Under the pieces are notes generated by a model that saw only the letters and a program-made list of their open reading frames with translations, did not search any database and was not told the DNA's origin. A program made the position numbers and the translations under genes. From Daphnia pulex (Eukaryota; Arthropoda; Branchiopoda; Diplostraca; Daphniidae), in assembly GCF_021134715.1 (NCBI RefSeq), contig NC_060026.1, positions 4,898,001 through 4,962,000 on the forward strand: 64,000 bases of DNA, read 5' to 3'. Below are positions 39,001 to 49,672 of this stretch, in pieces (the stretch's first letter is position 1; each line of letters starts with the position of its first letter).

Positions 39001-39125
39001 CAACGCCAGCTCAGCGCGCGCGAATAAGGGCTATTCAAGTCGACCGATTTTCTCGATTCTTTTTCCCATTTCTGTTTACTGTGCTAAATGGGTCTTATTG
39101 GGTCGTTTTCGCTTCCTATCTTTAA
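30044..39125 (+). CDS. pHCl: pH-sensitive-type chloride channel (pHCl), Cys-loop receptor subunit
   Basis: Ten coding exons join in phase to 398 residues: 30044-30075, 30937-31102, 31813-31895, 33494-33637, 33775-33857, 36189-36323, 37660-37760, 38038-38198, 38361-38481 and 38955-39125. The product is a plasma-membrane pentameric ligand-gated channel subunit. Signal peptide is about residues 1-21, split over exons 1-2. Cys-loop is C149 to C163 with exactly 13 residues between. A second Cys pair (DCTQ..NFTC) lies in loop C. TM1 is about 231-254. TM2 has the PAR motif at 260-262 (anion selectivity) then VTLGVTSLLTLSTQHA, which matches arthropod pHCl better than glycine, GABA or histamine channels. 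The M3-M4 loop is short (about 70 residues) and Pro-rich; TM4 ends at the C-terminal ASYL. Assignment to pHCl-1 versus a close paralogue is by memory of the family. Confidence 0.93.
34842..35574. mobile_element. TIR element with internal tandem repeats and a tRNA-like module, in a pHCl intron
   Basis: Ends read CACTCTAAGTTTTT on the left and CACTTTAAGATTTTT inward from the right, each flanked by TA (34840-34841, 35575-35576). The left half holds about three imperfect copies of a 45-60 bp unit built on CTACTTTTGAAAGTAGG (34905-35075). Short GTAGA/TCTAC words recur through the element. No ORF. It sits in the intron between 33857 and 36189, in a gene with intact exons. Confidence 0.6.
35262..35345 (+). 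repeat. tRNA-derived SINE-like module (A box and B box)
   Basis: TAGCACAGTGGTTAGCA fits a pol III A box, and GGTTCAAGTC about 35 bases downstream fits a B box. Spacing and the intervening stem-like stretch resemble a tRNA body, but no acceptor stem or clean cloverleaf is visible, so it is not called a tRNA gene. Confidence 0.5.
35766..35873. repeat. 10-bp minisatellite (CAGTCCAGTA)n in a pHCl intron
   Basis: About eleven copies of the unit CAGTCCAGTA, almost perfect, with one interruption near 35829-35831. The repeat leaves both strands open, which produces the spurious repetitive ORFs in the region. It is intronic, about 315 bases before the exon at 36189. Confidence 0.95.
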
Positions 39126-41525
39126 ATTATATTCGTAAAAGAAATGTCATTGGAGCCGAGTAGCTTTAATGCCGTAAGTATATATAACCTTTATTTGTTC
39201 AGGTTTATATTCGTTCACTAGTTGTATTTTTCATGAAGTTGATTCTCCGATATAATTAACCTACTGAATTTTGTAACATGTTGGTCCACTATCCAATTCA
39301 GCCTTTCAAAATCTTCAGTTTTTTCCCAATTTATGAAGCTCCAAGAAGAAAAAAAAACGTTGTCGATATTACATTATTACCAACCGCAGGACAGTTTATG
39401 TCGGAACTTAGTAATAAGTCACGTATTGTATTTTACCGAATCGTAAGACTAATATTAGACCTCCTGTTTGTCATCTTCGCTTAACTCATCGTAAAAAAAA
39501 TAATTAATATGAAATTTGCTTTAGTTTTTCTTTAAATGATTTCAGCTGATTGGTTGGTTCACTTATTATCTACGATTATCTTCTAACTACTATTGGTATT
39601 GATATAGCAGAGGGGGAAGCAGACTCATGTAACTGAATGTCCTTTTTTGTGCTAAAATATCTTCTTCCATTATGTTCGACAGCCCATCGAAAGATCAAGC
39701 TGATATAGCTACGAAATCTGAATGAACCCTTTCTTACAAATTTTTTCTTCACAAATTTCACTTCAAAACGTTCTTCATACACTCAAAGTAGGCCTATCTA
39801 GTAGATTTAACGTTTGTAGACATTTTTATTCGAAACTTGATAATACATTCTATATATCGAATCAACAATAAAAAAATTAGCTTAGGACTGAAGAACATGA
39901 AGATGAACAACACTTTGGCATTTGCAATAAGATAAACTGGCTGTGCAAAATATTTAGAAATATTCAACATTGTGTACGTAGCCTATCTTGCGAATAATAA
40001 TGTGATTCGATCGAATTTCGACACATTTTTTATTTACAATTTAACGAGAACAATGCTATTGTAATTATACGCTATCTCCAGCATTATACTTAAAAAATTG
40101 CGAGCTAACCTTGTTTGAACTCCCAGACAATTTACGTGATATCTACATGATATAAGATTCCATAATCCAAAGAGAGTTGTGGTCCAGGACAGATCCCGGT
40201 ACAAGGAAAACAAATCCCGCTAAGAGGTATCCCTTTAACAATAATTTTTCTTTTGGGGCTGTTTTTTGGGACGGATCTAGGTTTCGCGGGAATCCCGATA
40301 TGTGGTGCCATTTAGTAGTGACAAAAAGAAACTTCAATTTTAATGCTATATTTAACGGATTAAACAAGACAAAAATAAACATTAGCTGTATTTGCCAAAA
40401 TCTAAATAGAAGAAAACAGAATTCACAAAATGCTACTGCAATGATATTCAACGTTAAGAATAAATACTACGGTATTAGAAAATTTCCCATTACTCGGGGT
40501 GGGTCGGATATTTTCATATTTATGGATACGAGTGTACAGTATGGTGCAAAAATCGGTGGTATTTTTTTAAATGGTGCCATTTAGGGTCAGGTTTTATTAA
40601 TATTGGGTTTATCCAATGTTAGCAATATAGGTTTATCTTTTGAGCAATTAAAAAACTTTTCGAAATGTTGCAATAAAACAGTTTCTCTCAGTCATCTATA
40701 GGGTGCCGTTCTTGAGATTAAACAATAAATATAAAGGAAACATTACCATCTAAAGTTAACCAACCGTTAACTACTAATCTAACACCCTTTCTAACAATCA
40801 TCAAACGAATCTAACATTTGTTTAACACGGATTTTCGATACATAACAATGAACTAAGATTTCATAACTAAAAAACAAACGTCTAATGTCAAATGAAACAT
40901 AAAAGGTAACATCTATCAAGCCATCTATATTAAACACACATTAGGTTGAATTTGCATTAAATTAATCAGTCATTCAATCACGTAACATTACACTAACCAT
41001 CAATTAATTCAATTGCAAAACAAAAAAGATTTAGAACAGTAATTAATAAACCAATCAGGAAATCAACCCGCTAACAGGAATATCAATCGGGACAAATAAA
41101 TCACTAATAAAATCAAACTGTTAACTGAAAAACAAATAACAGAAATCGGAAATGCATGAATTATTGTTCAATCTAACATTAAACGAAATATTAATATTAA
41201 CTGTTGCAAAGCAACGCGAATGCTAATCATTAATTGTGAATCAATCACAAAATCTTAGCTTTATAATAAACGATACTCTAAAGAATAATTTCATTTTGAA
41301 TCAATCACGAAATAAAAAAAGCTGATTTAAAGGATAGTAAGGGAATAAATTCAGAAGATTAAATTAATCGGAAAGAATACTATTCGTTTTGCTGTGCAAA
41401 GATTAATTTTTTTAGCCTTTAAAAAAAAACAAACACTTTACAGGTTAATGATGGAAAGTAGTTGAGCTAAAATTTTCACTTTAAGGTAGTTTTCCTTTAA
41501 ATTAGCCAGGGTGACACTGTTAGGA
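39126..41525. other. Gene-poor, AT-rich interval
   Basis: 3' UTR of the channel gene followed by very AT-rich sequence, particularly 40680-41500 with recurring AATCAA/TTAAT words. ORFs at 40143-40584 on both strands have no recognisable content. Nothing else supported. Confidence 0.45.
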
Positions 41526-42028
41526 TTAAACTGAGAATGCGAGAAGAAGTTCATGGTTTGGGGATAGAGGACACGCAAATGGAGGAACAACCACGCGATT
41601 CTCATACGAAAGTTCTGCTAACATGTTAGCTTTTCTTTCGGCAAATTTATTTGTAACTTCGCTTTGACTTAATTCTTCATGTTGTAATCCCGACATCATC
41701 AGCCTCAGTAGACCTATAACGAAGAGCTGATTAGGCGAGAAATTACTTTCTGTTAAAATTGGGTGGGCATTCCATCCGCGCATAAATCCATCTACCGCAT
41801 CAGTTAGCAGCTTGGTGGCTACAAAGTGCAGACAATAAATATCAAAGTTGTCGCTGGGGTTGAGTATCCCTTCGTACTCCAATTGACTACTACAAAAATA
41901 TATTTTTTTAATTAAGCAATAATAGTTATTGACCTCAAATACTTACTAAAATTATTGTAGAAGGGCACCACACAATTCTGGAATACATCGCGCAAGGCCC
42001 TATCAATTCGTTTTGTTATGAATCGAAC

Positions 42029-42624
42029 CATGGACTACTTTAACTAAAGGACGGGACTCTTCGGCCTTTCCTATGTCGGCCATGTAAAAATTTTTCCGGG
42101 AGAATCAGAATCGAAATTTAAAAATATGTATTGTGTTACCTAATGTCCCTATACCAAAAATGTACGGTTATAGAGATATTGCAAATTACTTTACGGAAAT
42201 ATTTGAAAAAAGACAAAACACCGGTGCCATCTAGGAACCAAACCTCCTAAGCTCTTGGAAGTCTGCAAGCAGATGCCCATTCGTGCATACCAAGAGAAAG
42301 AGACACCACTCTCTTATCTCTATTGCTTTCACATAGCTGCATAACTCTCTTTTACCTTGTGGCATATATTCTTGAGAGCTTAGGGTGCTTGGCTGCTAGA
42401 TGGCACCGGTGTTTTGTCTTTTTACCCCTACTCCTGAAAGTAAAATTAGAATACCTTATTAATTAGTTTTTTTTACTAAGATTTATAAACACAGTTGGAA
42501 TCAGCAAAAAAAACTGCATTTATTGATGTTTTCCATTAATTATCTCCTGAACAAACCCCACCCGACTAGCTTTAACACGGCGAGATAGGCTAAGAGTCCC
42601 GTCCTTTAGTTAAAGTAGTCCATG
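42029..42624. mobile_element. MITE with 7-bp target duplication inside the integrase-core gene
   Basis: Inverted ends of about 33 bp begin CATGGACTACTTTAACTAAA. The 7-bp word ATCGAAC stands directly on both sides (42022-42028 and 42625-42631). Removing the element and one copy restores the continuity of the GRSIHN coding block, which proves insertion into a pre-existing coding sequence. Confidence 0.88.
42207..42425. mobile_element. Inner inverted-repeat element nested in the MITE
   Basis: Arms of roughly 45-50 bp: the left runs AAGACAAAACACCGGTGCCA and on to a CTAAGCTCTT end; the right reads as its reverse complement. No clear target duplication, so it could be either a nested insertion or the core of the outer element. 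Confidence 0.6.
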
Positions 42625-43175
42625 ATCGAACGCCCAGTGATGAATGCATTTGAAGGCTGAGCCTCCAACATAAAATCGCATACCCCAACATTCTCCGTTC
42701 CCTTGTCAGATCTATATTAAATATTTTTTTACGTAATGAATCCATTATTCCTACGGGAAATAAAGAGATAATTCTTAATTACTAACTGAACTCGAACGGG
42801 AAGACCCCAAACCGGTACCCTCTTTTTGAAATGTTCCAGCACGGTGAATGCACGATTGTTGTTGGACAATTTTTAAAAAGATATGGCTCTTGAATATCTG
42901 TCTATTCCACCATGAATTACAAATCGCCATCTAATGAAATGTAATTAAATATAATAATATATTATTAGTCAACGTCATTAAACTACACAAAATAACATTG
43001 TGAGGCTGTGGTGTTTGTCAATGAGCATCATGGATAAAGGCCCTTTTACGTGGTACACACGGCGACGAACAGCTAACATTGGAGGTGTAATATAAAGAAT
43101 TTCTCGAACACGATTTAAAGATCGTCTAAGTCGTTCTCTTGATAGTCTTGTACCAGTACCATGATAACTGTACAT

Positions 43176-44187
43176 GGAAAATTGGGGAAATTGGGCCTAT
43201 TAGCCGCCACGGGTCGGGCACAGCCCCAGCCTCCAGTCGGACCTTTTTGTGCCTGCCCGGCTTGGTTGGACCTTCAAGACTGTACCGGACAGTCGCTGGT
43301 ATAGCCAAAGCCCGACGGAAGCCTGACCGGCAGTCGCCGTGTGGTAATTACGTGTAGCTGAGAGAATGTGGATGGGAAACTGGGGCCGTAAGAGAGTGTC
43401 GTGACGCTAGTGGCCTATTGTCAACTGCATACCTAAAAAAGGAAAAATACCCAATAAAATGTATTGAAATGGAAGAAAATGAATATGAAAAACGTTTTAG
43501 ACACGTATAACTAACCAAGAAGTTCTTTTATCAAATGCAAGTCATTTACTCCATCTTTCACTTTGCATACTTGTACAATTGAACTTGTACATTCTCATAA
43601 AAAAAGAAGGAAAGATTCGGGGCAGCCATTACAGCACACGTAATAAAACAAATTATTTTTAGGTTTTGAAAAAGTAAGTCATCAGTCAAAACTCAGTAAC
43701 CACTTTTTTGAAGTACAACTTTTTTCAGTAATCGAAGTTTGTAATTGTAATTGTAATTGTCAGTTTTCGCTTTCGAATTGAATTGTCTGGGGTTCTATAA
43801 GTTTGCAAACAGTCAAAATCCCAATAGACGTTGCCAAAAGTCACGTGACGCCACATTTTACCCAATTAGATGATGCATTGAGTACTCTCGACCATGCCTA
43901 CTCTCGACATGGCACGAAAAGTGTGTTTAACAAAGCGAAGAGATCCCCATAGCTTTCTCTCCATACCCCTGACAAAGCTGCCATGTCCCAGCAAATTGCG
44001 CAGACGCGCCAAATTGTAACATACTATGTATGAGTTGTAAATGGCATCGAATACCTTCGAAATGGGCCAACTCTACACAGTAAGAATTAAAAAATATATA
44101 TTTTCAATCAATATATTAATTTGTTTTATGGGTTTTTAAGGAGTTTTCGATAGGGTGTTTCCTGTTTTTTTTCAAAACATTAATATC
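43176..44187. other. No gene; mixed repeat-like sequence
   Basis: A GC-rich patch (about 43200-43330) differs from its AT-rich neighbours and may be another repeat relic. A short (GTAATT)n tract lies near 43741-43760. No coding signal. Confidence 0.4.
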
Positions 44188-44695
44188 TTATCCCTGAGGA
44201 ATTTAGTTTACTAAATTACCAAAGGTTTAGGGGCCTTTAATGCAGCACAAGTTACAGTAGTCTGCTGAGAGAGGCACCCCGAAAGTCTTTATTGGGAATT
44301 TTCTCGACCAATCAGAATCGAGGAAATCCGAAAAACACGATTTACGGTATTTTTATGGTTTAGTTTTTAACTATAAGGCATGACGAAGTTAGGTATAGAG
44401 CTTATTAGATACTTCTGAACCTAAAAATAGAACTATGTGATTCTTTTAACCTTTCGATGCATTTAAAAAGTGAAGTAGCGGCCATTTACTTTTTGACGGC
44501 TGTGATTTTCCCAGATCTGATAACAGATGACGCTACATTAAGTAAATATCAAACCCAAAAAAAGCCATAGTAAGAATCAGTAAGAAAAGAGTGGCCTTTT
44601 TTAACGTTAGGTCAATCCCACCCATATCTTAGATTTCAAACTTAGATCTAAAATGTAACTAACTCTAAATTCCGAAGGCGCCCAAGGGGCTTTAT
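44188..44695 (+). repeat. Dispersed repeat, copy 1 (about 505 bp)
   Basis: Highly similar over its full length to 53448-53952, in the same orientation, with only scattered substitutions and small indels. Begins near CTGAGGAATTTAG and ends CCCAAGGGGCTTTAT. No terminal inverted repeat and no ORF. Superfamily unknown. Confidence 0.85.
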
Positions 44696-45231
44696 CGCTT
44701 TCGTAGGAAGTATTAATTGTAATATTCTGTCATTCCGACGTTTGAATTTTTAGTGAATAGTTATAAAAGTAAGTCTTAATACGATTTACTATATTATTTG
44801 TCTTTATTTCGCATTTAAGTTGTGAAATCGGAAAGAAACTGTTAAATCACTATTTGTAATCAGTTCCACGGCATCCTTGGGATTTTTTTGACATGAAACA
44901 GCTTGCTTATCAGAAACTGCAAGCAGGTAGTAGTTCCGGTTGCGCTGTCTCACCTATTCCATCAGTGTTTCGTAAGTTTTCCCTTATCTCCCTAGTCATA
45001 GTCGTATCGGACCATCACTTAGTTTTCACGCTTCACACGGACAAGTGCTGAAAAAATTTATATTGAAAATACTTCTGTTTAATATTTGTACAGTAATTTT
45101 CACATTTCCTATATCCTTTTAATCTATTTGACCTGTTTGCATATCTAAAGAAGATAAGTTTGTTTACAGGTTCTCTAGCTTGAGTGACAGCAACTGTTTT
45201 CATAGCTTTGGGATTTTATCATATTTCTACA

Positions 45232-47357
45232 ATGGCTTCAATTTCCAAAACTCCAATTACGATAGCTGATCAGGCAAAAGCTGTAGCTGCACTTCAGAAC
45301 TTTTCTGTTTCTTTGTTCCAGGTGAGTTTACATAAAACTAATGCCTTTTAAAGTAAAGAATCTTTATTTACTAAAATTTTTCCTGTTGTATTAGGCAGTT
45401 GGAAAGCATCATAGCCCAACAGAAAATGTTTTCATTTCTCCTTTTAGCGTTGCTGCAGTTTTAAGTATGGTAGGTGTTGGTGCCAGAGGCAATACAGCTG
45501 TACAACTAAAGAAATCAATGGGCCTTACAAACTATGTAGCTGAAAATGGGAATAGTGATAGTGTGATTGGAAGCCTTATTCAAAGCATCAAGGTAAGAAA
45601 TCCAATACATTACCACATAGTGTGACATATTTTTAATAAAATTGCTTTAAACATGAATCGTTTGTTTGCAGGGTGATGAAAATTTTTCTTTCGAAGCCGC
45701 TAATCAGCTTTACGTTGCCGAAAAGTATCAGCTCACTGATAACTTTAAACAAAACTTGAATGACAATTATGGAGCCGCTGGGCAATCCGTTGATTTTGCC
45801 GTAGATGCTTCACGCAAAAAAATCAATGAGTGGGTGGAAGAATTCACCCAGCACAAAATTAAAGATCTTCTCCCTGAAGGTTGCTTTCTTCATTGAGAAA
45901 ATCAGTCAGACATACTCATCATTCTACAGATTTTAACTAAAATCATTATCTATTTATATTAGGATCGGTGAATTCTTTATCCAAATTGGTGTTGGTCAAT
46001 GCCGTATATTTTAAGGGAAATTGGATGCGAAAATTCGACTCGTCGCTTACCGCAGTACAACCTTTCTATTTAGGATCCAAAGACAAACAAAAGAATGTTA
46101 ATATGATGCATATTGATGCGGAATTTCATACTGGATACATCGAGAGCCTGGACGCTCGACTTTTGGAGCTGCCCTATAGGGTTGTTTCAAGCTTTAAGGA
46201 ATACCTCGTACAGAGATTATTTTTACCAAAATTCTCGTCATATTTCAGGGTTGGGTTTTTAGCATGTTCATCGTACTTCCCAACAAAATTGATGGGTTGC
46301 CTGAATTGGAATTGAAAATGCACGAGGCTTCTCTGGACGACTCCAATGTAGAAATGCGTAGTGCTAAACTGCATGTGGCTATCCCAAAATTCAAGCTGGA
46401 TGCTGATATTAAACTTAAAGATATTTTAATCAAAATGGGAATAGCTGATTTGTTTGACGCAAACGCTGCTGACTTTTCTGGAATATCGGGAGAGAAAGAC
46501 CTTTTTGTGTCCAGTATATTCCACAAATCATTTATCGACGTCAACGAAGAAGGAAGTGAGGCTAATGCTGCAACAGGTTAGTTTCTTAACTTTAAATAGC
46601 TCGGACGAGTAAAATCATTATATTTTTAGTTTTACACTGCCGAAAAAATGGGTTGGTGTTTGATTTGTTTTGATAATTTCTTCTTATCATAATTATTTCG
46701 AAAAGTTGCAGAGATTGCTTTGCACTAGAATTTTGAACGCTATCCCTGTAGTGTGCGCTTTGTTGTTATTACCGTGTTTGTTGTGTATGGTTGGTTGCCT
46801 CATGTTCACTTTGCTTTCTACGTTGGTTTGGGTTCGCAAATAGGTAGTACCAGTAGAAAGAAGAGATAATTGAATTTCGAGGAAGATCAGATAGTGGATC
46901 CTTTTATCGCTGATCACCCTTTCATGTGGCTATTACGAGACAATGATTCTGGCATGTGGATCTTCCTCGTACGATATGTTGATCCAATTTTCATTCGTGC
47001 CATTCCCGAAATAACATAAACCCACCATAATGATGAGCTTTAAGCATAACGGTTTCGTTTAAGACAGCTTCTGGGATCCGTGTGTTCCTTTTAAGTTTCG
47101 AGATTTGGTACGGTAGATATTAGTTAGTGAAACTTTCACATTCAATCTCGCATTTAATTATAGTATACATACATCTAGTTATTAACCCATGAGAGTTTGT
47201 TTTTATTCTTGTAGGCTATGTATATGAAACGTATGGAATCCCTTCGGATCCGCCTGCACCATTTATTGCTGATCATCCTTTTTACTATTTCATCCGGGAC
47301 AATGTAACAAAGTTGATCCTCTTTTCCGGTCGTTTGGCTCAACCCCCCCGCATCTAG
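45232..47357 (+). CDS. Serpin, intracellular (no signal peptide)
   Basis: Exons 45232-45321, 45395-45592, 45672-45879, 45963-46180, 46249-46576 and 47215-47357 join in phase to 394 residues, the usual serpin length. Serpins inhibit serine or cysteine proteases through a reactive-centre loop. Seen: FISPFSVAAVLSMVGVGARG near the N-terminus, LVNAVYFKGNW, the FSMFIVLPNKIDGL block, VAIPKFKLD, the hinge VNEEGSEANAATG, then FIADHPFYYFIRD and LILFSGRL at the C-terminus. The hinge has small residues as in inhibitory members. The loop in the last exon is YVYETYGIPSDPPAP; P1 cannot be fixed with confidence. The N-terminus begins MASISKTPITIADQ with no hydrophobic signal. A relic alternative last exon lies in the final intron. 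Confidence 0.93.
46824..47019 (+). pseudogene. Relic alternative C-terminal exon of the serpin
   Basis: In the last intron an open segment reads VDPFIADHPFMWLLRDN, then DSGMWIFLVRYVDP and a stop at 47017-47019. This is the same serpin C-terminal block as the used exon at 47215. If spliced from the acceptor before 46824 in the same phase, an in-frame TAA occurs within about ten codons, and the G-rich LFLGR motif is altered. It therefore looks like a decayed mutually exclusive cassette, unless a different acceptor is used. Confidence 0.65.
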
Positions 47358-48002
47358 CTAAATCTGTTGGAGTATTTCAGTTAAATGGCAGTTAGCGCCA
47401 CGCCCTACATGCTTTTATGCATGAATATATTATTACTTTACTAGCTTATAAAGTTAAAAAAGCCGCACAAGTATTAGCTGCTGTCTTCATTAACATGGAG
47501 GTAACTAAGGTTTGTGATTTCTAAATGCCCTGTGTTATCCCCCCCCCTTTCAAATTCATTTTTAGTCTTATGAAATCTATATAATACACTCTGAAGTTCA
47601 ATGTAAATCTGAATACTCCATTTAGTTGAGAAGATGCTCATGCATTAAGCGTCAAATCTAGGGCAAGGACTAGGAGCGTCGACTTACCAATATGATAAAA
47701 AATGTGTACACCATACTTTAATACAGCCCAGAGTTATAAATTTTATCCTCATCTGTTTCTCTAGTAAACCTGGATGTGTCCATATTGGAGTCCAGTTATC
47801 CAAAAAGAAGGTTCCACCTTAAACCTATTATACCTCAAACTATTTTCGTATAGTACCTTGCTAAATTCATTTACTAGAAACTAGAACTAAAATGTGGTTA
47901 GTACAAATGCATCCATGTTTGGCAATGATGCAAAATAGAACAAATAATTAAATATAAATTTGTTATTTATATTTTTTTCATTTCAAGCAGTTCAATTATT
48001 TC
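47358..48002. other. Serpin 3' UTR and spacer
   Basis: AT-rich, no ORF. No canonical AATAAA was found close to the serpin stop codon, so the poly(A) site is unplaced. Confidence 0.45.
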
Positions 48003-48168
48003 AATTGTGTTTCGAAATTCATTTCGCTAGACCCTAAGGGTGTAGACACTTTATATTTTCAGCTTTTCAAAGACCAAACAAAAAATAGAGGTGCGGTACG
48101 CTACCTTTCTCTTCAGACCTGTACACGCCCCCTATCTTCAGACTTTTTTCAGCTCTTGAACAGAAAGG

Positions 48169-49560
48169 ATGTCAGGTCCAAATGATTACTATGGTGGGAG
48201 TTATCCGTGGGATCCACGGGCCGTGAATAGAGTTAGACATCAAGAAAATCGTGATTTTGAGCCTAGATTTGAGGAACGGGATAGGTGACCTCGTGGTCCG
48301 TACGACGAATTTGTGTTTGCGGAAAGAGATCGAGCCCCATTTTGGGACCAGCACGGTGCTGGCCCAATGTTCCATGTTCAACCACGCGACCAGTTCAAAT
48401 ATCGTGACCGTCGTTCAAGTGTGAGATTCGTTGATCATCAGCAGGGCGAAAGGTATAAGGAGCGTTATTATCAGGACGAGGAGTTTGGGGAATTCTCGAA
48501 TTGACAAGGCGATTTCGAGCAGAAAATTCACGAAGATCAAGTAGAAAAGCCTGGATCTGATCGATTGGAGAAACCAAGAGCAGATCGAGGGAAGAAATTA
48601 AAAGTAGTAGAGAAACCGGGAGCGGATCGAGTGGATCAGAGAAAGAATAAGCGTAAAGAGGAAGAAGAGGAGGAGGCTATTGAGGTGTTAGAAGAAGACG
48701 TTAGTGATGAGGAGTCAGTGCAGGAGGAGGCTGAATCCCCTAAGCGCAGACCAGCGGATTGGGCTTGGTTACCGAAAGCATCGCAGAAGAAAAAGCGGAA
48801 ATTCGAGGTAGTCCCTGAGCAAGCAAATCAAGCTGGACCGTCTAATGCAAGCCGAGCTCCCCAGGCATGTTGCGCTGGACCGTCTAATGCCACCAGTGGA
48901 TCCGATGAGCCAACTTTCGTTTCACGAGAAATCACGGAAGAAATCAGTAATTGGCTGGTGCACGGTCTATCGGCGGAAGATTCTAAGGCGATTTCCAAGA
49001 GATTTGAATTTGAGTTTGAGGACAAATCTTTCTCTATCAAGCCCCCGAAGCTCGATAGCTTTATGTCGCGTCGGGCTAAAGATAGCAATCGTTCGAAGGT
49101 GGTTGGCGCGGTTGAAGATGCGCTTATATCCACGCAGCTAAAAATCATGGATATAGCGCCGCCTCTCATTGAATTGTACACCAAGATATGTTCTCTCGGC
49201 GAAGGGGAAGCGGAAAACGAGGCTAAAAGTGTGGCAAAGGCGATCCTGCAGCAGTGGGGAAGAGCCTTTAATTATATTTCTCAACGGAGAAGACGTTCGG
49301 TGGTGTCGCTAGTTGACCCGGGTTTTGAATATCTACTGTCACAGCCCAGTGCTTATGTCCCTGAAAAGGAGGCCGTAAAGCTCCTTTTTACGGACGCCTT
49401 TTTGCAATCGAATGTTGAAAGAGGCAACACAGGACGTCACCTTGGCCAACTCGACGGCGGCAAGGGAGAAGGCGAGAGCGGGCATAAGGAAGACGAACCG
49501 TCCAGATCCGTCCACCAGGGTCTTAAGGCCAAGAAGATCCGAGGGGGCTCGCTATTTTCT
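48169..49560 (+). pseudogene. DIRS gag-like ORF1, broken
   Basis: A single frame from ATG 48169 is interrupted by TGA at 48286-48288 and 48502-48504 and stays open 48565-49644. It encodes an Arg/Glu-rich charged N-terminus with an acidic run (EEEEEEA near 48660), Lys-rich KKKRK (putative nuclear signal), then a helical domain ending around PSAYVPEKEAVKLLFTDAF. A one-base insertion near 49421 shifts the remaining sequence out of frame. Position and composition match DIRS ORF1; no enzymatic domain is expected. Confidence 0.75.
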
Positions 49561-49672
49561 GTAAGAGCGACAGAGGTCGGATGGAAGAAAGAAGCATACA
49601 GCACCAGCAAATACCAGCAAATACCGTTCTGTCAATCCCCCTAAGTCCAGCGGTAATTGTAAAGAGGAAAAG

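Larger units (their letters stand above)
41526..43175 (-). pseudogene. Integrase-core (DDE) domain gene, broken by a MITE insertion
   Basis: Minus-strand blocks, in order: LSRERLRRSLNRVREIL and the LIDKHHSLT segment with the first Asp (exon 42997-43175); WRFVIHGGIDRYSRA and VPVWGLPVRVQ (42787-42930); SDKGTENVGV with the second Asp, then FITGRSIHN (42625-42711); RIDRALRDVFQNCVVPFYNNF (41947-42028); and the C-terminal part (41526-41882). This order matches a family of retroviral-integrase-like genes expanded in many invertebrates. The acidic residue after FITGRSIHN is Asp where the family usually has Glu (RIE to RID). Lesions: a TAA in the second block, a one-base frameshift after SIHN, and a 596-bp MITE at 42029-42624. 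Introns have mostly GT-AG borders; the last junction does not fit well. Confidence 0.8.

Noticed and set aside
40143..40584. ORFs over 100 codons on both strands
   Set aside because: They overlap each other, show no recognisable motif and lie in AT-rich repeat-like sequence.
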